This document shows, piece after piece, positions 31,745-43,130 of a stretch of DNA of 64,000 nucleotides; position 1 is the stretch's first letter; each line of letters begins with the position of its first letter. The stretch comes from Alviniconcha marisindica (lineage: Eukaryota; Mollusca; Gastropoda; Provannidae), in assembly GCA_018857735.1 (NCBI GenBank), contig JABMCL010000958.1:831001-895000 (forward strand), read 5' to 3'. The translations under genes were made by a program, and so were the position numbers. The notes beneath the pieces are model-generated. The model worked only from the letters and a program-made list of their open reading frames with translations, did no database searches and was not told the DNA's origin.

Positions 31745-31800
31745 GTTAGTAACTGAATTTTAACGTCCTGTCAACCGCACAGGGTCACTTCAGGACAATC
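31745..31800 (+). mobile_element. TTTTAACGTCCTGTCAACCG repeat fragment
   Basis: Related copies: 37112-37160 (plus), 48283-48305 (plus) and 62105-62145 (minus). The core is TTTTAACGTC, a short spacer, CAACCGCA, then GGGTCACTTCAGGAC. Confidence 0.65.
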
Positions 31801-31974
31801 AAACTCTGTCACAAGGAAAATCACATTTCAGAACTCTTCTCATATATAAACCTTTTCTAGAGTCAGTCCACAAAACGAGTCCCTACGCAAACATCAAACA
31901 AAACATAAATACACAAACATCAAACACAAATTTTCGAAGAGTTAGTCCGTTCAGCATTACCGCTGTTAAAAGAG

Positions 31975-32165
31975 CACATAAGGCTAGGACATGTTGGTAT
32001 CGTCGATCATTCTGTGTAATTTATCGATACAAAATTAAAAGACGTTATGTAAATGCACAATGGCAAATACCGGTGCCATATGGCAGCAAGCTGCACATAC
32101 CACCTACCAACTTTCATCTCCTAGCTGCTCAACGAGAGCCATACAAAAAAGGCTAACTCTTCGCG
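31975..32165 (-). mobile_element. Dispersed repeat family D, minus copy
   Basis: Inverted relative to 28440-28720, 3.5 kb away; shared blocks are given in that entry. Confidence 0.7.
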
Positions 32166-32527
32166 AACAATGTCTGGGATTTTTCTGGAAAAAACGTCAG
32201 GAGAAAGGACCATTAGCAGAAAAATGACAAGCATGAGGACTAGGCAGAAAAGCAAGAGAGGAGATAGGAAAGAAGAATCAAATGACAGCCCTAAGATTCC
32301 AGACAGGGGAGTGACATCAGACATCCTAGGCCTCCCTTCGGCGGACTCAAAATGGATACATGAGCATACATAACGACTGGACAAGTAAAGCGCCTAAACC
32401 TCCCATGGAACAAGTCACTATAAATACTCGATATATTTTGTAATTATTAATGACTTAATTCACACGATATGCGTTAATCAAACACACGATGAAGACGGCC
32501 TCGGCAGCCGACAGACTGTTGGGACTG

Positions 32528-33531
32528 TTGAGGCTTAACGTCCACAGAAACCTCTTACGATTTCTTAGGGACGGGGGGGAGGGGGGTGGGGGTGGGGGTG
32601 GGGGTAGGGGTGGGGGTGGGATCGGGCACCTATGAATAGCTCGTCCCAAGAGCTCCGACCCGCAAAAACAGGAAAGACTGCCACCACCGGAACAACAGAT
32701 ATCAATGTGGTGCGGAACTCGCCAGAGCAAAGCGACTTGTGTACTCTTGCAGCTTGCTCTTTCAACAGCTGTGCCGAACAAAGTCACAAAGACAGTGCCC
32801 ACAGAACCAACTGTTGAGAGCAGCTGAAGCCAGAGATTGCCCAGCTCACTGCGTGAGAGCCCAGTTCCACCCATGGACCTACGAATATATAGGTCCATGG
32901 CCTCACCTCCCTGTTCTTCAGAGTCCAGGCGAGATCAAGAGGAGGGAAGTGGAGCTGGGTTCCCATAAGAGAGCTGGACAATCATTTGTGGGTTCAGGCA
33001 AGGTCAAGAGAAGGGAGGTGGAACTGGACCCTCAAGAGAGTCCAAGCGAGATCAAGAGGAGGGAGGTGGAACTGGGTTCCCATAAGAGAGCTGGACAATC
33101 ATTCGCGGGTCCAGGAGAGATCAAGAGGAGGGAGGTGGAGCTGGACCCTCAAGAGAGCCCAGGAGAGATCAAGAGCAGGGAATGGAGCTGGGCTCTCGTA
33201 GAGAGTTGGACAGTCCTTTGCTTCAGTTGTTTCTCAACAGTTGCTTCCCGGACATTGTCTTTGTGACTTTGCTCCGCACAGCTGTTGAAACAGCAATTAG
33301 CGAAGTACCTAAGTTGCTTCGCACTGGCGGGGTCCCCGCCTCCTTAACATCGTTGTTCTGCCGGTGGCTGACGGTCTCTTCGGTCTTTGCGGGTCGGAGC
33401 GCGCGGACGAGTTATTCACGTCTTCCTCCCCACCCCCCTTCCCCTCCCCACCGACAGCAACATGTTTACTTACTTATTTAATCCCTTTTCCCGTCCCTAA
33501 TAGTCCGTACGGTCTCTGTTGAGGCAAAGCA
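32528..33531. mobile_element. Fold-back arrangement: two 340-bp inverted arms around a 117-bp tandem repeat
   Basis: Left arm 32528-32864 and right arm 33189-33531 are inverted copies with many matched blocks (CTCCGACCCGCAAA, TTCAACAGCTGTG, CAAAGTCACAAAGACA, CAACTGTTGAGA, GAGAGCCCA). The arms' outer ends carry the SINE 3' module (TTAACGTCCACAGAAACC). Between them, GAGATCAAGAG repeats mark a 117-base unit at 32931, 33048 and 33165, and the unit itself resembles the inner ends of the arms. This resembles fold-back transposons, but two SINE copies in opposite orientation with a later tandem expansion would look similar. Confidence 0.7.
32871..32900. repeat. Short perfect hairpin
   Basis: CCATGGACCTA, an 8-base loop, and TAGGTCCATGG; 11-bp perfect arms just inside the left arm of the fold-back arrangement. 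Confidence 0.9.
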
Positions 33532-33599
33532 ACACTTCATGAACGACGAACGATGAACCTCCCTGTTCACACAGCTCCTGTGTTTTCACGACAGCCGAT

Positions 33600-33880
33600 G
33601 ATGAAGTGATGCTTAACGTCCTCAGATGTCAGTTGACATATTAGGGACAAGCTGTGACCAATGCCGAAGCATGGTTCAACATAGCTTTACGACCACTGAA
33701 ACCAGAAGGCTCGTTAGGACGGACAGCTCAGGACGGCCACCTCGACTCTCACACAGATCCTGAACTATGAACGACAGCCGTAGGTCGCCAGCCAGTTCAC
33801 CCAGCTCTTGGGTTTTCACGACAGCCGAGAGGACGCGGGAAGCTATGTAGGTCGCCAGCCAGTTCACCCAGCTCTGCGCA
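33600..33880 (-). mobile_element. SINE module remnants and a 69-bp direct duplication
   Basis: 33610-33652 carries a reversed module (GATGCTTAACGTCC, ATATTAGGGAC). 33718-33770 resembles GGACGGCCACCTCGACT sequences of other copies. GTAGGTCGCCAGCCAGTTCA recurs at about 33780 and 33849. Confidence 0.55.
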
Positions 33881-34274
33881 TCGGGGAGGCAGGTCTGGCG
33901 ACAGGTTTTCCGGGCCAATTAGCGGCCCTCTAATTTGAAGGCGCAGACACATTTTTAAAGTTTATCCGTATCCTGCAGACATAGAGTTTTGGGGCCTACT
34001 TCCCAACGAGTGCCTGTTTGTACAGAAAAAGCCTTTTTTTTCTTTTTTCTTTTTTCTTTTTCTCGCTGTGAGGGAAATATGGAAATGGGCAGAAAATGCG
34101 ACGTCTGTTCCTGGCAATTATTTGGTGTCATATCCTCAGCCGCCACCCCCCACCCCCACCCCCCGCTCGACATAACCCCCCCACCCTCCTTCCTACCCCT
34201 CCCAGCCCGGCCGAAAGAAAGACTCCAACGCACTTTTAGTGTCTGTTTTGTGTGATGTTCATTGGCTTATAATG

Positions 34275-34405
34275 TGTGTGAGTGTGTGCGATCGTGCGTG
34301 CTTGCGTGCGTGCGTGCCTTGTCTGCGTGCGCGCACGTGCGTGCGTACGTGTGTGTGAGTGTGTGAGTGTGTGTGTGCGCGCGTGAATGCGTGCGTGCGT
34401 GCGTG
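34275..34405 (+). repeat. (GT)n/(GCGT)n microsatellite
   Basis: Imperfect GT and GCGT units. Confidence 0.9.
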
Positions 34406-35064
34406 TTAAAGGAGACACGGAATGAAAACGTTCAAAAAGTGTCTCTCCCCTTGCAAGCTTCGTCCTTTGCAAAGTCAGTCCTTTTTTAAAATTTATTTTT
34501 TGCTTCGAATTTCAGCTCATCGGGGCACCTCGGCCCTGTTGGTTCGCTGTTTGCCAGTGAAAAGCAGAAAAACTTGGCTCGTGATGTACAGTTCTGCCAC
34601 ACATGCCGACCAGGCTCATGACGTCACAGACATGGTGAAAATGGCACCGCTGACGGCTCTTCGCAACTTTTTATCGATATAAAAAAGAAGACGAAAGAAG
34701 CCCATACATCGACCAAAAATAAAACAACCCAGCAAAATCATTTGATTTGATTTGAATGAACTATTTCTGGTGGTCATGTGGCCGTGTATATTGCAGTTCG
34801 AGTCTGACAAAATGAGGACTCGTTTGGGATTCGCTTTCCTTTAAGGTTACTTGCAATTACCCTCCACCCCCCAGCCGAAAAACAAAAACAAACCCCACCC
34901 CTTTTAAAGAACAGTAAATACTCTTAAACAAATCTGAATCTGCAGTTTCACAGCGGTCGAACTTGCTGTGTGGAATATTAGTTAGTCTGTAATGAACCTC
35001 CTCAACAAAACAGCCACAATCAAGCAGAAACAACAGTGGAAAACCTGACACCCCACCACCCTAC

Positions 35065-35090
35065 ACACACACACACACACACACACACAC
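35065..35090 (+). repeat. Short (CA)n run
   Basis: About 12 CA units followed by poly-A at 35097-35110. Confidence 0.9.
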
Positions 35091-35135
35091 CGCCATAAAA
35101 AAAAAAAAAAGAGCTTCTCTGACTTTAGGAGGCAA

Positions 35136-35800
35136 ATGTGCGAGTTACTCCTAACCCTAACGGCACCTTCAAACCCTGACAGGAAAAGCAACTGGGACGT
35201 CACGCTAATGACCGCGGCTTTCACACCAGTGGCGCCATGTTTTACTTCTCGCAACATCACGCTCGACACCGACACCGCGACCTCACGGGGAGATGACCTA
35301 GTTTACGTCAAATTGCACGTGCAACTCGCGCGAGGAGTAACAAGGCACGCGCCGTGTGTTCAGCGCGGAACGCAGCACCACCCAAGTAGACCTAGAGACA
35401 GAGCAGTGAACGATCACGCCGTGGACGACTCCGTCCATCTGTCGGCGAAGCTGTTAATGGAGGTTCTTCTGGTCCGTGAAGCGTGTCGGCTCGCGCCCCC
35501 TGCGCAGCCCGCCACCCGAGCGCGTGTGAGCTGAGGCACGCGGTGCTCAATTCACCCAGCGGCATTTCCGGGCAAATGGCGGAAAGTCAACAAAAGCTAC
35601 TCCTCGGCGTCAGCTGTTTTCTCTCGCTGTGTCTGCTGTTCACGACGTGTTAATGAAAATCCCAACGTTGCCGCAGACCAATGTTGTCTCGCCCTTTTGC
35701 TTTTCTTCTTCGGCTGCTTCTTCTTCGTCCAGCCGGGACCAGCTACTGTGACGGCGAGATTGAGTGGCCTACAGCTGACATTAGCTGCTGATTCTATCTA
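35136..35800 (+). other. CpG-rich stretch with an unassigned 132-codon open frame
   Basis: 35200-35560 is markedly richer in G+C and CpG than its surroundings, and 35136-35534 is open on plus. The protein shows no motif I recognise and no splice-supported extension. It could be an unmethylated promoter-like island or a degraded exon; I do not call a gene. Confidence 0.25.
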
Positions 35801-35967
35801 CCCAGTTGTTAGTTAGCCATGTGAGTTTTTGTTGCTTAACGCCCACGGAGGCGAGAAGGCCTATTATGGACGGGGACGAGTGGGAAAAGGGGGACAGAAG
35901 AGTGAAACCTCGAAACAGGCGCCAACCCGGAAGACCAAGGCTGTCGTGGACCGCCGCCAGAACAACA

Positions 35968-36445
35968 GGAGCCGGTTTAATGAACACGGTTATAAACTAC
36001 GCTAGCGGAAAGCCCTCCGACCCACTGCGCGGTTATAGTTATGTGTACGATTCGAGGTTACGACAGCCCCGCCAAGTCGCGGCCACGATGCACAAAATGC
36101 TGTCGGTTACAACTGTGCTAGCGTAAGGCCGTCTATATTTAACTGTGACTGGAAACCCCCCAGGATTTTCCTTTACATCCGCTACAAACTGACACCAAAT
36201 GAATCTCCAATCACATGCTGAAAAGTACCTGTTGCATAAAACCGCAAATCGATCATTATTTGCATTGATAATAATAATAATAATAATAATGTAAAATAAA
36301 TTATTTAAAAAAACAAAAAACTAAAAAAGTCATAATTTTCTGCAAAACAAGAAAACACACGCCTCGGGGGAAAAACGTGAAAAAAGAAAAGAAAAAAAGC
36401 TCAAAATGCTTCAGTTACAGTTTCCACAGAGTACACACGAAAATG

Positions 36446-36503
<58 letters not shown>

Positions 36504-37009
36504 AGGTCTCTAAAGAAGTACAATGAACCACAAGCAAGTACAGCCCCGGCCACCAACAAGAGCAGACGAACTCCCCTTTGTCGATGCGAGGTACTGCTAA
36601 TCATTAAACTCATCGATTGCCTCAAGGACTTCACGGCGTCCAAAAAACACACAAAAACGCTGAAATAATCCTAGATCATCGTACACGTCCAGTGGTTTTA
36701 TTCAGTCATCAAATTTACGATCTCTTACGAGTCGGATTGTGCACGTGTACCGAACCGGTCTTTTGGCGGCCATCATGATTCTCGTATCAAACTGAAACAG
36801 CTGATTTTGTACCCAGCGGCAAGCTAACGCCAGCGCAGAACAGCTTACGCGTGGGGGGAGGTGTTATAAACTATGACCGTGATTAGGATGTCGGTAGCCA
36901 CTGTAACCGCTTCATTGGCCGCAAAAATATCACTTTGCGCTGTTATAGTTTATAACCATCGCTTAGGACGGCGTAAATGGCGTTATAACCGCTCTATTAA
37001 ACCGGCTCC
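35968..37009. mobile_element. Candidate DNA-transposon-like element with GGAGCCGGTTTAAT ends
   Basis: GGAGCCGGTTTAAT at 35968-35981 and its complement at 36996-37009 are perfect inverted repeats, followed inward on each side by CGGTTATAA. Further AGTTTATAAC/GTTATAAACT copies lie inside at 35990, 36865 and 36945. The interior holds a CA microsatellite (36450-36499) and no transposase. The size of 1,042 bp suits a non-autonomous element. Confidence 0.5.
36450..36499 (+). repeat. (CA)n microsatellite
   Basis: About 25 CA units. Confidence 0.95.
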
Positions 37010-37469
37010 AGGATGTTAAGGCGGTGTCCGTCCGGCATTACGCAGCGACCACCGCACCACGCAATTGCTGTCCCAACTGCTAAGCAGAACATTAGTGAGC
37101 TATAGTTAGTTCTTGGATTTTAACGTCCCATCAATCGCATAGAGTCACCTCCGGGGGAATCGCGTATTCTGGCAAAATTCGTTTACATCAGTTCAAAACG
37201 TTCAGTGGACGAAGCATGCATAGCTACATTCTGACCCACTCCAGGGATCTAACCAGTACAGGGTTAGCAGCCTGTAGTTGTTGGTTAGTCACATGATGCC
37301 CAACACCCAGGCAACTGAGGTCTGATTAGGGCGAAGCTGGTTAAAAACAAAAAACAAACAAAAAAACACTCAAACTTCAAAACAGTACACACTGAAACTG
37401 AGAACAGCTGAATTGTACCAAAAAGAAAGAAAAAACAGATTAAGTACAGGGCGAGTAAGTAAGCAAGCA

Positions 37470-37645
37470 AATTGATGTTTTACGCCCAATCAGCCAATAC
37501 GGTTATATCAGGGCGAGACACATTTTGTCAGCACACAATAAACGCTAAATATATGTAGACACACAGATTAAAAAAAAAAAAAAAGTGTTGTAAGTAACTT
37601 GATGTTTTACGCTCAGTCAACCAGGACGGTTATATCAGGGCGAAA
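37470..37645 (+). mobile_element. Two tandem copies of the GTTTTACGCCCAGTCAACC family
   Basis: GATGTTTTACGCCCAATCAG followed by CCAATACGGTTATATCAGGG at 37472-37512, and GATGTTTTACGCTCAGTCAA followed by CCAGGACGGTTATATCAGGG at 37602-37642, about 130 bases apart. Confidence 0.75.
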
Positions 37646-37782
37646 TTCAAGTCACAAGAAACAAATGGAGACAAATCGCGATGATCTCTTCGGATATATT
37701 TATATGTTTACCTGAAACTGGTCACTTTCACAGTAGTCTGTTTTCTCACAGGAAATGGGGATGAATCGGCAGGAGCGCTTTA

Positions 37783-38058
<276 letters not shown>

Positions 38059-38125
38059 TCATATGTTAACCTGAAATTGGTCACTTTCAGACTAGTCTAG
38101 GCTTCTTCTCCCCGGCGCCTCAACC

Positions 38126-38165
38126 CCCCCCCCCCCCCCCCACCCCACCCCAACACACACACACA
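38126..38165 (+). repeat. Poly-C and short CA run
   Basis: About 16 C residues, then CCACC units and a CACACA run. Confidence 0.9.
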
Positions 38166-38954
38166 CCAGACACAACGAGGCGTGTGTTTTAAGTGCAGGG
38201 AATACGCAACTGCTTATTAGAATGGTTACAGTAAAACGCACGCACGCACGCACGCACGCGTCTCAATCAGCCAAACTAACAAAACCACACGCAATAAAAA
38301 CTGAAAGATAAGCAGTAGCGGCTCCGCTTCACATCTCGATTCTAGAGTGAAACTTGCGCCTGACAGTTCTTGCGATAAAGGCTGAACACAGGCCATAATT
38401 ACTCTGTTGATGCAGCGCATTGTAAACGACACTGGCGACGGCCCAAATCGTTAATCTTTATGTTATGCCCAGCTGACAGCCGAACACAAAACCGAGCAAA
38501 ACGCATTCACTAATAGCTTTCTCAAATCTTTTATTGGCTCAAATTACAGCCAAACGACCACAGGGATGCCGCCGACACTGCGATACGAGTCACCGTGTTC
38601 TTGCGGACTTCACGTGCTCTTCCAACAGTGTGAACACCACGTAATCATTCGATAACATCGTTTACCGGTTACACAGTCGCTTGGCACGTGTACACGTGGA
38701 CGGTTCTGTGGGATTGTTTTCACTTTACGACCGAAACCTGATCTTTCCCGTCGACACGCCCTCGTTTTTGACCTTTAATTGGGAGTAATTATTCACTACA
38801 TGATTCTTAATGATAGTGTTAATGTCAGTGTGAACATACCAGAAACCAGAAACCATTTTCGTGCTCTCAAATCAAGCACGTTTACAAGCGCGGTGTAATT
38901 CGATAATGTCAGTATTATCACCACGCGTCAGATAGACAGGCCTATGTGTTACGG

Positions 38955-39136
38955 TAAAACACACACTATACACACAGACACAGGCACACAGACACAAACA
39001 CAGACACAGACACAGACACACACACACACACAACACACACACACACACACACACACACGCACGCACGCACGCACGCACGCACACACACACGCACACACAC
39101 CGGGCGCACGCACGCACGCACGCACACACACGCACG

Positions 39137-39174
<38 letters not shown>

Positions 39175-39217
39175 ACACACACCCACACACTCACACACAC
39201 ACACACAAGCACACACA

Positions 39218-39262
<45 letters not shown>
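38955..39262 (+). repeat. Compound (CA)n/(GCAC)n microsatellite
   Basis: About 300 bases of CA with CAGACA, CGCA and CACC interruptions. Confidence 0.95.
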
Positions 39263-39263
<1 letters not shown>

Positions 39264-40441
39264 GACATGGCGCTCAGAACTGAAATCAAACTTTTTTATT
39301 TTGTTACGGACAGTAAAACTAAAAACATCCTTTTTATTCCAACCCACACCCCTCCTCCCCTTTTCATATTTGCTGCGTTTCTTGAAGAAGCCATGGCAAC
39401 AGATCAAAAACGGCTCTCATGAGAATTCGCAGAACTCATGCTCGGAGTTTAGGTGAAGTATAGCTTACACCGTAACCTACCTAAACGCTCCACGTTTTTC
39501 AAAGCACTCACACACAACGAGAGCTGAACACTAAAACGTGCTTGCCACACAACCGTTTAAAAGTGCCGTCGTTTTCCGAGCCAAGTTCAACGTGGGCTGT
39601 CAGAGCGATGGAGAGGAAAGATTCATCCTGGAGAGGAAACCTGCGTCATTACGATCAGAATGCCCGCGGAACGTAGAAGGGAAGCGCTTTCTCGTAAACC
39701 TTTGTCAGAAAATGATTGTTTATGGTAATGAAGCGATCAGTTTAAAAAAACACAAAAAAACACCCAGCCACCTCTAAAAAAAAAAAAAAAGGCACGAAAC
39801 GCCCATTTTCCCCTCGAGGCTGAAAAAGGAATTTGAGGGTCAAAATAAGCCAGTTTTTTTCTTCTTCTCTTTTTTTTCTCTCTCGCTCCTTATTTTTTTT
39901 TTTAAAGGCTAATCTGACTTGTGCATACAAAAATGTTCATGCACACTCGGTTGGAGCGGCACAGCAATGTTCATTAGTTCGCTTATTTTCGATTTCATGG
40001 TGAGTTTGCTTGTTAGTATGCGCTGCTCAGATAACAACAGCCTGAGGTTGGCCCCATGTTGGGCAAGAGGCGAGCGTGTGTGTGTGCAGCTGTTTCGCCA
40101 CACTTGTGCAGTTGCCAGTCAAGAATACTTTGCTATTATCTCGACCGAGAGGTAAAGCACGTGCATGTGTGAAGTACATTGCAATAAAAACACGTGGAAA
40201 ACTGCATTTCAGAATCAATAGAAAAACTGTTTGGAATGCACAGTATAAAAGGCAGCACACAACACACACCTTGACAACAAATAGCTATGCTGCCATACAT
40301 TCGCATAAAACTGAAGGGTGTAACATTTTACGTACCATAGTTTACACACACAGCGGCACACAATCAGTTGAGCCTTGACAATTAGTAGCTATGTTGCCAT
40401 ACATTCACATAAAAACACGCGTAAAATTGTATGTACTATAG

Positions 40442-40446
<5 letters not shown>

Positions 40447-40518
<72 letters not shown>

Positions 40519-40555
40519 ACACACACACGCACGCACACACGCACGCACGCACAGA
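40447..40555 (+). repeat. (CA)n microsatellite
   Basis: A CA run of about 60 bases followed by GCACAC units. Preceded by a diverged pair of about 120-base units sharing TAGCTATG-TGCCATACATTC (40285 and 40386). Confidence 0.95.
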
Positions 40556-41411
40556 ACACAGTACATAATGTCAAGCATACAGGTCCATTGTTACAGGAGT
40601 TTCTTTCATCGGACGGTGGCAGTGAAACAAGAGATGTTATACAGATACCGAAGGAAATTGTTTGACCTGTTATGGTTTGAGTCCCCAGGACTGACCCATG
40701 ACGACGCTTTAAGGAAGTAACTGAAAGATGGTCTCTAACCTCTGCTCCACTGAGACAGGCATTTAATGATAATAATAGTAATGTATTCTCTTATATATGG
40801 TACGGTATTTCTCCAGACTGGAGCATGCAGCTCATTACAAAGCAAAAAACGTTGAATCAAAACAAACCCTGTGTGTGTGTGCGTGCGTGTGTGCGCGTGT
40901 GTGTGCGCGCGCTCGCGCGCGTGTGAGTGTGTTTGTGTGAATAGACAGAGTGTTTAAGAGCGATTTTGTTGTAACTTTGTTGTTGGTGAGAGTGCTAGCA
41001 TAATGCAGCCTAATGTAGTGTTTTGGTTTGTGATTACTGTGTAGTGGTCTCCGTTGTATGCCTTATAGTTTGCTTTGATTATGCGTGCGCTTAGGGCTTT
41101 AACGTGTGGTTAGGCGCACTGAAGTTCTCATTATTATTATTATTATCGTAAAGGAAGAAATACAACTCATCAAGGCACATATAAAACTCACACTTACATG
41201 TCGCACGCTACTTTATTTGGGAATGACTGGGGCAAGAAATGCAGTCGAATGAACCGGGAAAGCGGAAATTATAAAAACACACATATTGGCATTTGTGGAA
41301 GCACACAAAGCGATTTTCCAACAACTCCAGTCTTAAAAGAGAGAACCTTTTGATTGTTTTGGATTTTCTAGTGGAGAGGATCGATTTCTGCGTCATCGGT
41401 ATCCCTCAGAA

Positions 41412-41415
<4 letters not shown>

Positions 41416-41501
<86 letters not shown>
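41416..41501 (+). repeat. (GA)n microsatellite
   Basis: About 43 uninterrupted GA units. Confidence 0.97.
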
Positions 41502-41503
<2 letters not shown>

Positions 41504-43021
41504 TGAATTTAATTTCGCGAGAGGAAATAATTCGTCTTGATCATAAAAATCGACGCCGCAATCATAACGAATGCTTGTTGGGACATTATTGGATTTGCTT
41601 TCATTGGAAAGAAACACAGCCAGGGCAGTGTAATAAATGCCAATTTTAAGGAACGGCGCAACTGACCTGAATCTGTCGTTACGTCCTCTTTTAGCTGGAG
41701 TGTCATTTTAGCCGATCGACTTTCATCATCACGAGTTTAACTCGAAATTTTGATAGTAATGCTTTTATGCTTGAAACTTCATGCAGGCACTGTGGTCGAT
41801 TGTTTCGCTCTCCCTTTCTTGATCGATCGTTTCAATGACATAGCAGACGATTTCGACACAGACACACATGTTATTCACAACCTTTTCACATGTCGTGTCT
41901 CGATGCAAAGGTGCTGCTATTTTCGGCCTTGGTTGAGTGAGTTTAGTGGTGTTGTACTGACTTGTTTCTCTCTTTCTAGCCCGACCATTTTCAGGGATCG
42001 CCGATTGAACCGGAACATACGTTCCACCAAATGTTCAAGGCAATTTTGTTTTTATTCAGGGTCCAGGAACTTGTGAATTCTCTACGAGTGGGAAGGCTCG
42101 GGTATTTTTGTGAAAAAATAAGCTTAACCTCACTTTTTTTTTTTTTAGGCAAGCACATTATGGCGGTGCGCTTGTTCGGATAACATGCAAAGTCTTGTTT
42201 CAGTTATAGATAAGAAAAAAAAAAAAGAAAAAAAACCAATCGTAGTCTAATTACACGAAGGACAGTTTTATTCGACAAGAGATCGTACTTAAAAAAAAAT
42301 AAACGAAACAAAACAACACTTTAAAACCATTACTTTTGAACGTCATAGCCAAAAACCGGCCGATACTTCGTGTTTAGTGAGTGTTAAAACAATCGGACGT
42401 GTAAAGGAACTTAGCCTTTTTAAAGCTTCTTTTGTCCAATGCCCTGTAGAGATCGATATATATACAAACTTATAAATGAAGAATATGGCCTTCAAATATC
42501 CCATTAACTTGAAACAGACTTCAGAAAACTAATTTCGCGATTGACAATTAAGTGTTTCAGATGTGCAAAACACAGTCGTAGCTAGCATATATGTCACATA
42601 CCGAGGCATCTTTTATATTTGGCCTGGAGCGCCGCGAGAACACGTCACTGGTGTCGGGTCAGTGGGTCAACAACAACAAAAATACTTCTGTTTTAAACTA
42701 TACGAAAAAGACCAACAAGGCATTTTAAGCAAAGTTCATTACTCCGAGTTCTTAGTTTGAATTCTTCTACCCGTCGGACAAAACGCGATTTGTGCACGTA
42801 GTTCCTTTAAGGCCCCGGCTCTAGAGTGTTTTTGGTGTGTGGGCTTTCACGAAATTCTGACATTATGAAGCTTAAGCCATCAAGCAGCAGCAACTGAATG
42901 AGATTAGCTGAGAAAACATCAAAATGAATCAAACTGGAGGAGAAAGAATCGAAAACAAAATCTGCTTATGGTTGAAAAAACAAACAAAACAAACAAACAA
43001 ACAAACAAACAACAAAACTAG
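41502..43021 (+). other. No gene or repeat family recognised
   Basis: AT-rich sequence with short poly-A and poly-T runs; open frames are short and show no family resemblance. Confidence 0.5.
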
Positions 43022-43037
43022 ACACACACACACACAC

Positions 43038-43128
<91 letters not shown>
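43022..43128 (+). repeat. (CA)n microsatellite
   Basis: About 50 CA units preceded by an AAAC run (42981-43010). Confidence 0.97.

Positions 43129-43130
<2 letters not shown>

Noticed and set aside
32739..33266. 175-codon open frame with KRREVELD-type repeats
   Set aside because: The repeat unit is 117 bases, a multiple of three, inside a fold-back arrangement; it has no splice or start evidence.
38872..39456. Overlapping Cys/Val and Thr/His frames
   Set aside because: Compound CA microsatellite.
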